NCBI GenBank assembly: GCA_964470555.1
Contig: CAYYDG010000021.1
Span: 1 to 64,000, forward strand
Reading direction: 5' to 3'
Length of the DNA stretch: 64,000 nt
Source of the DNA: RBC074 sp964470555
GTDB lineage: Bacteria > Acidobacteriota > Blastocatellia > RBC074
Positions 51,422-59,975 of this stretch are shown here, piece after piece. The notes below the pieces were generated by a model. That model worked only from the letters and a program-made list of their open reading frames with translations. It had not been told where the DNA came from and did no database searches. Each line of letters opens with the position of its first letter. The first letter of the stretch is position 1. Both the position numbers and the translations under genes were made by a program.

Positions 51422-52963
51422 ATGAGGTTTTTGAAGACGACAACCGAACCGCAGGGTTTTGCCAGACAGACTCTGTGGCTGGCAACGGCCAAAGGGATTG
51501 CCTTGTTTCTGGCGATGGTCATGCCTCTGGTTCTGGTTCGCAAACTCGTTCCCGAAGAACTGGGTCTGTACCGTCAGTCGTTTCAGATCGTGACGACGAT
51601 GGTGTCGCTGCTCTGCCTGCAGGTCAGCGCCAGCGCTTATTACTTCACGCCGCGCGAACCTGAACGCAAAGCGCAAATCGCGCTGCATATTCTGTTGTTT
51701 TACCTGGTCGTCGGCGGAGCGTTCGCTCTTTTGCTGGTGGTTTATCCGCAAGTCGTCATGTTCACGTTCAAGGGCGACGAACTGGTTGGGCTGGTTCCGA
51801 TGGTGGGAATCGTGACTTTGCTCTGGCTGGTTTCGTTGAATCTGGAAAGCGTCGTGATTGCCAACGGCGACATTCGCTGGGCTTCGGTGGTGACGGTGTT
51901 GATTCAGCTTTTGAAAACGTCGTTGCTGATTGCGGCGGCGATGATCGGCGGAACCGCCCGGTCGGTGGTGATTGCAGCCCTGGTCATTGGCGTGGTGCAT
52001 TTTTCGATTTGCCTGGTTTATCTGAAACAACGGTTCGGACGGTTCTGGAGCAAATTCGACTGGCCGTTGTTCAAGATGCAACTGGCCAACGCCTTGCCGT
52101 TCGGGATCGGCGGCATTGCCTACATCGTGCAATTCGACTTTCACAACTTTTACGTCTCGAAGCATTTCACGCCGGCGGAATTCGCTGTGTATTCGATTGG
52201 CTGTTTTCAGTTGCCGCTGTTGCAGACGTTGATTGACGCGGCGGAAACCATCTTGCTGCCGCAAATCGCCCGTTTGGAAAAAGACGGTTCGTTTCATGGC
52301 ATCTGGCAGGTTTGGGCCGGGTCGGTGCGTTTTCTGGCGTTCTTTTTCTTTCCCGTCTGCGCCATGTTTTTTGTGCTGCGGCGTGAATTCATCGTCACTC
52401 TGTTCACGGAAACGTATGTTGCGGCAACGCCGATTTTCGCCGTCAACCTGTTCAACCTGCTGCTGTACATTTTTCTGGTCGGCACGTTGTTGCGGGCGTT
52501 TCCCGAATTCAAATTTTTCCGAATCAAGTTCTGTCTGGTGTTGTTGCCAGTGACCTGGTTGGCGCTGTATGTCGGCGTCGGCGCAAACGGTCTGGTGGGA
52601 GCCATCTGGGCGGTGGCATTGACCCGATTGCTGGACGTTAGCGTGACGATGTTCGTCATTGGGCGAAAGCTGGGCGTGGCCGGAAGCGACCTGAAACAAC
52701 TGGCGCCGCTGGCGCGACTGGCGTTGGCGACGGGAATTGCCGTGTTGGTCACGGTTTTGCTGAAACTGGCGATCCCGAACCATTCGATGCAGTGGGTGTT
52801 GGCGATTGGCATGGTTGTTTTCGGGTTGAGTTATGTCGTCGCACTGTTTGCCGTCAATGCCGTGACGCCGCAAGAAAAATTGCGATTGCGCGAATTGTGC
52901 CAGCGGTATTACCGCTTGGGAGCGATGCGCATCGGGTTTTCGTCCGCGACCGGAGCGCAATGA
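51422..52963 (+). CDS. Polysaccharide flippase, Wzx/MOP superfamily (second of two)
   Basis: 513 residues with 12-14 helices. ARQTLWLATAKGIALFLAMVMPLVLVRKLVPEELGLYRQ is the usual entry of the family, and FGIGGIAYIVQFDFHNFYVSKHF begins the second half. It is longer and only distantly similar to the flippase at 8957, so the two are unlikely to be recent duplicates. It should translocate the lipid-linked unit made by the 39-60 kb genes, next to the Wzy-like polymerase. ATG 51422 has GAGG six bases upstream. Confidence 0.87.
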   Translation: MRFLKTTTEPQGFARQTLWLATAKGIALFLAMVMPLVLVRKLVPEELGLYRQSFQIVTTMVSLLCLQVSASAYYFTPREPERKAQIALHILLFYLVVGGAFALLLVVYPQVVMFTFKGDELVGLVPMVGIVTLLWLVSLNLESVVIANGDIRWASVVTVLIQLLKTSLLIAAAMIGGTARSVVIAALVIGVVHFSICLVYLKQRFGRFWSKFDWPLFKMQLANALPFGIGGIAYIVQFDFHNFYVSKHFTPAEFAVYSIGCFQLPLLQTLIDAAETILLPQIARLEKDGSFHGIWQVWAGSVRFLAFFFFPVCAMFFVLRREFIVTLFTETYVAATPIFAVNLFNLLLYIFLVGTLLRAFPEFKFFRIKFCLVLLPVTWLALYVGVGANGLVGAIWAVALTRLLDVSVTMFVIGRKLGVAGSDLKQLAPLARLALATGIAVLVTVLLKLAIPNHSMQWVLAIGMVVFGLSYVVALFAVNAVTPQEKLRLRELCQRYYRLGAMRIGFSSATGAQ

Positions 52964-52981
52964 TCCAATGATGGGCTGGTT

Positions 52982-54451
52982 ATGAATCTGATCCGTTCAA
53001 CGACAAATTTGGTCAGGATTCCGTCTGCCGCAGGTGGCGACCAGAATACGGCTACGCCAATGACCGGAGGCGTGTCGTTGGCAGTTGGCAAACATTCGGC
53101 AGCGTTTGTTGGGGTTTACCTGTTTTCGCTCTTCTTGTATTTGCGCCCGAATGAACTGTTCCCGGAAATTTTCGGGACTACGCCTATCATCAAATTCATC
53201 GCCATTTTCACAGTTCTGGCTTACACCGCCTCCAAGATGAGCAGTGGCGAACCGCTGACCATCTGGCCCACCGAAGTGAAGATGGTTTTGGTGCTGGTGG
53301 GGATAAGTTTCATGCTCATGCCGTTTTCGCCCGCGCCGAGCGAAAGCTGGACGTTTTTCAACGAAACGTTCAGCAAGGTGGTGATTGTGTTCATTTTGAT
53401 GGTCAATCTGCTGGATTCACAGAAGCGGCTTTTTTCCCTGTTCAATCTGGTGTTGGCCGGTGGTATGTGGATCGCTTATGGCGCGATTCAAACTTACATC
53501 GAAGGCAAGTACATGCTGAAGGCCAAGGGCGTGACGCGAATTGCCGGTGTGGGCGGAGGAATGTTCGGCAATCCCAATGATCTGGCGAATGCGCTGGATA
53601 TGTTGATTCCATTGGCGATTGCAATGGGATTGTGTCGAAAAGGCATTGCCCGCTGGATTTATTTTGGTTGCGCCGGATTTCTGGCATTTGCCGTCTTGAT
53701 CACATTTTCCCGCGGCGCGTTTCTAGGTCTGGTGACCATCGTCGCGTTTCTCATGTTGAAATTGTTTCGAGGCAAGCGAATCAAGATGGTTTTCATCGGC
53801 GTCCTGGTCGTCATGTTTTTGGTGGTGGCTGCGCCCGGCGGATTCGGAAGCCGCATTTCCTCGATTTTCGACAAGGACAAAGACGCAACCGGATCGTCCA
53901 GCGAACGGCACGAACTGCTCAAGCGTGGGTTGCTGATTGCCGCCGCCAGACCGCTTGGTGTGGGATTGGCCAATTATCACATGTATTCGCTCAAGGAGCA
54001 GAAAGCCCACAATGGATATATCGAAATCTCCGGCGAGTTGGGGCTTCTGGGCTTGCTGGCTTACTTGACCATTAACTTCAAACCATTGAACCGTCTGAGA
54101 AAAGTAGAGCGCGAGTTGCAGACAACGGAAGAGGGCAAGTCGAGCAATACATATTATCTGTGTATCTGCATACAGGCAGTCCTGATCGCTTACGTCGTTT
54201 GCAGCATGTTCGCCTCAATTCAGTACTTCTGGTACCTCTATTACCCGGTGGCATACGCCATAGGGTTATGCCGTGTTCATGAGCGCGAAGGGATTTCTGC
54301 GAGCGCGAATCTGTCGTTGGTCACGGCGTCGCAGAACAATCGTCGGGTTTCAGGCGGAACTTTGTGGAAGACCGATCATCCGATCGGCGCTTTGTGGAAA
54401 ATGGGTGGCAAGTCCCGGCAGTCAACCGGAGGCGGAAAATTACCGATCTGA
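52982..54451 (+). CDS. O-antigen ligase/Wzy-like polymerase
   Basis: 489 residues with about ten helices. The Wzy_C-type core has GNPNDLANALDMLIPLAIA, TFSRGAFLGLV and AHNGYIEISGELGLLGLLAY, the last being the large periplasmic loop motif with the catalytic His. A hydrophilic C-terminal tail of about 60 residues is atypical and may be a regulatory extension. It polymerises repeat units or ligates glycan to a lipid or protein acceptor; the sequence does not separate the two. ATG 52982 lies 18 bases after the flippase stop. Confidence 0.87.
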   Translation: MNLIRSTTNLVRIPSAAGGDQNTATPMTGGVSLAVGKHSAAFVGVYLFSLFLYLRPNELFPEIFGTTPIIKFIAIFTVLAYTASKMSSGEPLTIWPTEVKMVLVLVGISFMLMPFSPAPSESWTFFNETFSKVVIVFILMVNLLDSQKRLFSLFNLVLAGGMWIAYGAIQTYIEGKYMLKAKGVTRIAGVGGGMFGNPNDLANALDMLIPLAIAMGLCRKGIARWIYFGCAGFLAFAVLITFSRGAFLGLVTIVAFLMLKLFRGKRIKMVFIGVLVVMFLVVAAPGGFGSRISSIFDKDKDATGSSSERHELLKRGLLIAAARPLGVGLANYHMYSLKEQKAHNGYIEISGELGLLGLLAYLTINFKPLNRLRKVERELQTTEEGKSSNTYYLCICIQAVLIAYVVCSMFASIQYFWYLYYPVAYAIGLCRVHEREGISASANLSLVTASQNNRRVSGGTLWKTDHPIGALWKMGGKSRQSTGGGKLPI

Positions 54452-54475
54452 TCGTCGGTCAAAGGCAATCAAGCA

Positions 54476-56422
54476 ATGTGTGGAATCGCAGGTTATTTTC
54501 AATCCGGCGCAGTAATGGCGTCATCCGAAAGCCAGCAACTGGCCAAACGGATGTGTGACGTCATTACTCACCGCGGCCCGGACGATGCGGGGTATTACGT
54601 CGAAGGCCGCGTTGCCATCGGGATGCGGCGACTTTCGATTATTGACATCGCCAGCGGTCACCAGCCGATTTCCAACGAAGACGGATCAGTCTGGATTGTC
54701 TTTAACGGCGAGATTTACAACTTTGCGGAATTGCGCGCCGACCTGATTGCGCGCGGACACAGCTTCAAAACTCACAGCGACACCGAAACCATCGTTCATC
54801 TGTACGAAGAAGAGGGCGAACGATGCGTTGAACGGTTGCGCGGCATGTTCGGTTTTGCCATCTGGGATCGGCGGGAAAACAAATTGTTTCTAGCGCGCGA
54901 CCGCGCAGGCAAAAAGCCGCTGCATTACACGATGGTCGGGGACACGCTGGTCTTCGGTTCTGAAATCAAATCGCTGCTGCAATTCCCTGGCGTCGAACGT
55001 CGCGCGAATGCCGAAGCCATTTCCGATTACCTGTCTTTTGGATATGTGCCCGATCCGCAAACGGCGTTTCGCGGCATTCACAAACTTCCGCCCGGCCACA
55101 CCATGACCTTTCGCGAAGGGCGTGTGACGACAAGGCAATACTGGAATTTCCAATTCGACCGAACGCAACAATCGCCGCGCGAAGAGCGGTTTTACGTCGA
55201 ACGGTTGCGCGAATTGATTGCCGAAGCGGTCCGCATTCGTCTGGTCAGCGAAGTTCCGCTGGGCGCGTTTTTGTCCGGCGGCGTGGATTCCAGCACGGTG
55301 GTGGCCATGATGGCGCGCGCGATGGATCAACCGGTCAAAACGTTTTCCATCGGATTCAGCGAAGCCAGTTTTGACGAGTTGAAATATGCGCGGCTGACCG
55401 CCGAACGGTATCGAACCGATCATCACGAATTCATAGTCACGCCGGATGTTTGCCGTCTGGTCGAAGAAATCGTCTGGCATCACGATGAACCGTTTGCCGA
55501 TGCGTCCAGCATTCCGACTTACGTCGTGTCGAAAATGGCGCGCGAATTCGTGACTGTGATTTTGTCCGGCGACGGCGGCGACGAATTGTTCGCCGGTTAC
55601 GAACGATACCTGATTCATCAGGCGCGAAACCGGTTCGAGCGAATTCCGCGCTGGTTTCGACGCGGCGTGATGTTGCCGCTCAGCCGGGCATTGCCACGCG
55701 CTGCTTATGGAAAACAGCTCCTGCGCAATATTTCGTTGTCAGATGGTGCGAGGTTTGTGGACAGTCTTTCGTATTTCGGCGCAGACGCGAAGCGCGGGCT
55801 GCTGGGCGAAGCCATCAAGCGCGAACTGAACGGACACGATTCTTCGGCGGCGTTTGAAAACCTGTTTGCCGAACTGCGCTCTGCCGATCAGATTGAGCGA
55901 CTGCTTTACCTGGACAGCAAAACGTATTTGCCCGGCGACATTCTGACCAAAGTGGATCGCATGAGCATGGCGCATTCCATCGAAGCTCGCGTGCCGTTGC
56001 TGGATCACGAGTTGATCGAATTTGTCGAAACCATTCCGTCGAATTTCAAGCTGCGCGGTCAGACGACCAAACACATTTTGAAACAGGCGATGGCCGACCT
56101 GATTCCGAAGGAAATCGTTCATCGCCCGAAGATGGGGTTCGGCGTGCCGCTGCGCAAATGGCTGAACAACGAATTACGCGAACTGCTTTACGACACGTTG
56201 ACCGACCGTCGCGCACGCGAACGCGGCTTGCTCAATCCGCAAGCGGTGCTGGCATTGCTGGACGAACACGCACGCGGTCGTCGTGACAATTCGCTGCATC
56301 TGTGGGGACTGTTGAATCTGGAATTGTGGCATCGGTCGTTCATTGACCGGCAGCCGGAACCGAGTTTCGCCGGAGCCAAGCAAGTGGCATTGCGGCAATT
56401 GGCGGTTGGCGCAAGCGTTTAG
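54476..56422 (+). CDS. asnB: Asparagine-synthase-type amidotransferase (second of two)
   Basis: 648 residues. MCGIAGYF start with nucleophile Cys2, RGPDDAGYY, NGEIYNFAEL, the PP-loop FLSGGVDSS near 263-271, GDGGDELFAGYERY and MSMAHSIEARVPLLD. It is closer to the amidotransferases found in exopolysaccharide clusters than to housekeeping AsnB. The likely role is amidation of a carboxylated sugar, with ammonia channelled from glutamine. Placement after the polymerase and before GT4 genes supports that. The start lies 24 bases after the previous stop. Confidence 0.9.
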   Translation: MCGIAGYFQSGAVMASSESQQLAKRMCDVITHRGPDDAGYYVEGRVAIGMRRLSIIDIASGHQPISNEDGSVWIVFNGEIYNFAELRADLIARGHSFKTHSDTETIVHLYEEEGERCVERLRGMFGFAIWDRRENKLFLARDRAGKKPLHYTMVGDTLVFGSEIKSLLQFPGVERRANAEAISDYLSFGYVPDPQTAFRGIHKLPPGHTMTFREGRVTTRQYWNFQFDRTQQSPREERFYVERLRELIAEAVRIRLVSEVPLGAFLSGGVDSSTVVAMMARAMDQPVKTFSIGFSEASFDELKYARLTAERYRTDHHEFIVTPDVCRLVEEIVWHHDEPFADASSIPTYVVSKMAREFVTVILSGDGGDELFAGYERYLIHQARNRFERIPRWFRRGVMLPLSRALPRAAYGKQLLRNISLSDGARFVDSLSYFGADAKRGLLGEAIKRELNGHDSSAAFENLFAELRSADQIERLLYLDSKTYLPGDILTKVDRMSMAHSIEARVPLLDHELIEFVETIPSNFKLRGQTTKHILKQAMADLIPKEIVHRPKMGFGVPLRKWLNNELRELLYDTLTDRRARERGLLNPQAVLALLDEHARGRRDNSLHLWGLLNLELWHRSFIDRQPEPSFAGAKQVALRQLAVGASV

Positions 56423-56428
56423 AGTAAG

Positions 56429-56524
56429 GGTTCAGAGTACCGTCTTCAGGCGGCAGCGACGGCTTCAGCCGCCAGTCAGGCGTCGTAAGCGACGTGCTTT
56501 CCGCCTAAAGGCGGCACTCTGAAC
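56429..56524. repeat. Inverted repeat GTTCAGAGTRCCGYCTTYAGGCGG with inner hairpins
   Basis: The left arm GTTCAGAGTACCGTCTTCAG and the right arm, complement GTTCAGAGTGCCGCCTTTAG, agree at 21 of 24 positions over their full length. Between them GGCTTCAGCC and GTCGTAAGCGAC each fold alone. It fills the gap between the second amidotransferase and a GT4 gene and resembles repeats dispersed in acidobacterial genomes. Confidence 0.75.
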
Positions 56525-56534
56525 ATGAAAAAAG

Positions 56535-57737
56535 ATGACCAAACCACGCGTCTTACAACTGATGGACAGTTTCAATCAGGGCGGCTCTGAGCGGCAGGCC
56601 GTGCAACTTACACAACTGCTGCATCAAAGCGGCGAGTATGACGTGCTGGTGGCTTGCCTGGACGGGCGCGGAGTGTTGCGCACAGAGATCGAAAAACTGG
56701 GACTGGACGAAATTCCAGAATTTCCGCTGACCAGTTTTTACGACGCCAATTTCTTTCAGCAATTGATCCGCTTTGTGCGGTATTTGCGACAACAGAACAT
56801 TGCCATAGTCCAATCGTCGGATTTTTACACGAACATTTTCGGGATGTTCGGAGCGAAACTGGCTGGAGTTTCGGTTCGCATTGCGGCTCGGCGCGAATCG
56901 GGAAAACGCTCTGCGTTCAAACGGCGCATAGAGCGGTTGGCGTATTGGCAAGCGCAAGCCGTCATTGCCAACTGCGAAGCGGTGCGCGACGAACTGATTG
57001 TCGAAGGCGTTCCGGCAAACAAAATCCTGACCAGTTACAACGGGCTGGAGTTGGAGAGATTCAAACCGCGCCAGGAATCGCAACGTGATGAATTGCTGAC
57101 TTCGTTCGGTTTATCAGCAGTGGCCGGGCGACGGTTGGTGACGATGGTGGCGAATCTTCGTCCAGTGAAAGATCAGGCGACGTTTTTGCAGGCGGCGCGC
57201 CTGGTGCGCGAGGTCGTCCCGGATGTCGCATTTTGTCTGGCGGGCGAAGGCGAATTGCTGAATCCGTTGCGCCAGCAGGCGGCTCAACTCGGACTGGCCG
57301 AAGATGTGTTTTTCAACGGGCGTTGCGAACGTGTGGCGGAATTGTTGTCGGTTTCCGACATCGGCGTGTTGAGTTCTGCGTCGGAAGGATTTTCCAACGC
57401 CATCATCGAATACATGGCCGCCGGATTGTCTGTGGTGGTCACCAATGTCGGTGGCGCGCGCGAAGCCGTCGTCGAAGCTGAAACCGGATTTCTGGTGCAA
57501 CCCGGCGATGCCGACGCGATGGCTCGCCGGTTGATCGAATTGTTGAACAACCCGGCGCGCGCTCGCGCAATGGGCGAACGCGCGCGGCACATTGTCGAAG
57601 AGAAATTTTCCTCCGCGGCGTTGTTGGAGCGAACGCGCCGTTTATACGAACGATTATTGTCGTTGCCACCGTCGGCGAATTCTTCGGGATTGACTCCGGC
57701 GCTGATGGATTCGAAATCGAGAGGTTTGAGCAGGTGA
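56535..57737 (+). CDS. Family 4 glycosyltransferase
   Basis: 400 residues, GT-B. DSFNQGGSERQAVQLTQLL opens the N-terminal domain. The C-terminal domain has LVTMVANLRPVKDQATFL, GEGELLNPLRQQA and the E-x7-E pair in SSASEGFSNAIIEYMAAGLSVV. It follows the repeat element and starts the last gene group. The next GT4 begins in its final codons (GTGA overlap), so the two are likely coupled and may act in sequence. Confidence 0.88.
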   Translation: MTKPRVLQLMDSFNQGGSERQAVQLTQLLHQSGEYDVLVACLDGRGVLRTEIEKLGLDEIPEFPLTSFYDANFFQQLIRFVRYLRQQNIAIVQSSDFYTNIFGMFGAKLAGVSVRIAARRESGKRSAFKRRIERLAYWQAQAVIANCEAVRDELIVEGVPANKILTSYNGLELERFKPRQESQRDELLTSFGLSAVAGRRLVTMVANLRPVKDQATFLQAARLVREVVPDVAFCLAGEGELLNPLRQQAAQLGLAEDVFFNGRCERVAELLSVSDIGVLSSASEGFSNAIIEYMAAGLSVVVTNVGGAREAVVEAETGFLVQPGDADAMARRLIELLNNPARARAMGERARHIVEEKFSSAALLERTRRLYERLLSLPPSANSSGLTPALMDSKSRGLSR

Positions 57738-58927
57738 AACCAAAGCTGTTTCAAAAATCAAAAACAACTTCCGAAGATGCGCCGCCTGTGCGCGTTCTGA
57801 TTGCCGCTCCCTCGCTGGATATTCTGGGCGGGCAATCTCGCCAGGCCGCTATGTTGTTGGACTGGTTCAATCGAGAACCGGAATTGCACGTGTCTTTTGT
57901 CCCGCATAACCCGCGACTGCCGGGACCGCTTCGGTTATTGCAGAAAATCAAATACGTTCGGACGGTGGTGACTTCGCTGTGGTATTGGGGATTGCTGCTG
58001 ATTCACGTTCGCCAGTGCGATGTCCTGCATGCGTTTTCGGCTTCTTATTATTCGTACATGCTTTCGGTGATGCCGGCTCTGTTGATCGCCAAACTGTACG
58101 GTAAAAAAAGCGTGCTCAATTACCGCAGCGGCGAAGCCGAAGATCATTTGTCGAACTGGCCGATTACGGCTCAGCCGACCATGAAATGGGCGGATGTCAT
58201 TGCCGTGCAGTCCGGTTATCTGCAGGAAGTGTTTGCGCGCTTCGATCTGAAAGCCACGATCATCCCCAGTTCCATCAATCTGGAGCGGTTTCATTTTCGC
58301 AAACGAACGCCTTTGCAGCCGGTTTTTCTTTCCAATCGTCTGTTCGAGCCGCTTTACAACGTTGCCTGCATTTTGCGGGCCTTTGGTTTGATTCAACGTC
58401 GTTTTCCCGAAGCACGATTGATTGTCGCCGGTGAAGGAACCGAATACGCGAACCTGGAAAATCTGGCGGCTACACTTGAATTGAAAGGCGTGGAGTTTGT
58501 CGGTCCTGTCGAATACGACGACATGCCCGCGCTTTATGATTCTGCCGACATCTATCTGAACGCCACCAGCCTGGACAATCTGCCAAGTTCGATTCTGGAA
58601 AGTTACGCCGCTGGATTGCCGATTGTCACCACAGACGCGGGTGGCATTCCACATATCTTATGGCACGAAGAAACCGGGCTGTTGGTTGGAATTGACGACC
58701 ACGCAGGTATGGCAGTCAGCGCCATTCGTTTGCTGGAAGACCAGGCGCTGGCGGAAAAACTCGTCTATCGAGGTTTGCAAGAATGCGCCAAGTACACGGC
58801 AGAAAAAGAACGTCGTACCTGGATCAAGTTGTACCAAACCCTGCGCAACGAAAATTCACCTTCAACAGGCGCGCAAGCCGCGTTTTACAACAATGGAATC
58901 GGGGAACGGGAACGTTCACCGCATTAA
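57734..58927 (+). CDS. Family 4 glycosyltransferase
   Basis: 397 residues, GT-B. PSLDILGGQSRQAAMLLDWF, NYRSGEAEDHLSNWP, then LSNRLFEPLYNVACIL and AGEGTEYANLE; the motif SLDNLPSSILESYAAGLPIV carries the late glutamate. The SNRLFEPLYNV run replaces the usual VGRL..KG and marks a distinct subgroup. GTG 57734 overlaps the previous stop. The C-terminal tail is poorly conserved and runs to within 37 bases of the methyltransferase. Confidence 0.85.
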   Translation: MKPKLFQKSKTTSEDAPPVRVLIAAPSLDILGGQSRQAAMLLDWFNREPELHVSFVPHNPRLPGPLRLLQKIKYVRTVVTSLWYWGLLLIHVRQCDVLHAFSASYYSYMLSVMPALLIAKLYGKKSVLNYRSGEAEDHLSNWPITAQPTMKWADVIAVQSGYLQEVFARFDLKATIIPSSINLERFHFRKRTPLQPVFLSNRLFEPLYNVACILRAFGLIQRRFPEARLIVAGEGTEYANLENLAATLELKGVEFVGPVEYDDMPALYDSADIYLNATSLDNLPSSILESYAAGLPIVTTDAGGIPHILWHEETGLLVGIDDHAGMAVSAIRLLEDQALAEKLVYRGLQECAKYTAEKERRTWIKLYQTLRNENSPSTGAQAAFYNNGIGERERSPH

Positions 58928-58964
58928 GGCCGGGATCGGCGACGGATTTTTACAGGAGGAACCA

Positions 58965-59963
58965 ATGAATTCATCAATCGCTAAAATGGCAAAACGGTCA
59001 AAGACGGCCATCATCGCCTTCAAAATCTACGACAACTGGCGCATCAAACGCGCGGCCAATCGCGGCGTTGCCGAAACCTTGCACGGTTCGACGCACAGCC
59101 ACAAAGCGCTGGCCGACAGTCTGGATTACATCAACGTCCAATATGCCGACTATCTGCAATACGGCAATCTGACTCCTGAAAGTTTGCGCGGCAAACGCAT
59201 TTTCGAACTCGGATTTGGCGACAACATCGGAGTGGCGCTGAAATTTCTGGCCATCGGCGCGGCACGCGCGGTTTGTCTGGATAAGTTTTATTCCAAACGC
59301 AACGCCGAACAGGAACGGAAAATTTATCTCGCTCTGCGCGAAACGCTCAGTTACGAAGAGCAACGTCGCTTTGACAGCGCGATTGACCTGACCAACGGCA
59401 TTGATTTGAACCCGGAAAAGCTGAAGTGCATTTACGGATCGAACGTTGAAGACACGACGGAACTTCCCGAAGCGGAACCGTTCGATTTCACGATTTCGCG
59501 CGGCGCGATTCAGGATATTTACGATCCAGGCCCGGCGTTCGACGCGATGGATCGGTTGTTGGCGCCGGGCGGCGTTGCGTTGCACAAGATTGACCTGAGC
59601 GATCAGGGCATGTTCCGCGATCACAACATGAATCCGCTGACGTTTTTGACTGTTTCCGAACCGGTGTATCGCCTGATGGCGCTCGGGTCGGGCAAACCCA
59701 ACCGCAAGCTGAAAAGTTATTACGAACAAAAGCTGACCGACCTCGGATACGACACCAGGTTTTTGATTACCAGCGTGGTCGGTCGCGGCGGCAAAGGCGA
59801 TTTGCACCCGCACAAGGAAATCATCACCAAAGGCATTCAATACACCGACGCCAATCTGGATTACGTCAAACAGATTCGCCCGTCACTGGCCGAAGAATTT
59901 CGCCATCTGTCAGACGAAGAATTGCTGATTGACGGCATTTTCGTAGTCGCCAGAAAATGCTGA
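58965..59963 (+). CDS. SAM-dependent methyltransferase-like protein
   Basis: 332 residues. ELGFGDNIGVALKFLAIGA near 72-90 is a variant of motif I, VCLDKFYSKRN ends strand 2, FDFTISRGAIQDIYDP is the post-motif region and LLAPGGVALHKIDLSDQGMF is the family hinge. Members of this group occur in polysaccharide clusters with unknown acceptors. ATG 58965 has AGGAGG five bases upstream; the longer frame starts inside the GT4 gene and is not supported. Confidence 0.78.
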   Translation: MNSSIAKMAKRSKTAIIAFKIYDNWRIKRAANRGVAETLHGSTHSHKALADSLDYINVQYADYLQYGNLTPESLRGKRIFELGFGDNIGVALKFLAIGAARAVCLDKFYSKRNAEQERKIYLALRETLSYEEQRRFDSAIDLTNGIDLNPEKLKCIYGSNVEDTTELPEAEPFDFTISRGAIQDIYDPGPAFDAMDRLLAPGGVALHKIDLSDQGMFRDHNMNPLTFLTVSEPVYRLMALGSGKPNRKLKSYYEQKLTDLGYDTRFLITSVVGRGGKGDLHPHKEIITKGIQYTDANLDYVKQIRPSLAEEFRHLSDEELLIDGIFVVARKC

Positions 59964-59975
59964 GTTCGAAGCTGC

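Noticed and set aside
51215..52960. A 581-codon open frame on the minus strand opposite algD and the flippase.
   Set aside because: The translation is rich in His, Arg and Gln without hydrophobic core or motifs, and it mirrors two well-supported plus-strand genes, so it is a codon-bias shadow.
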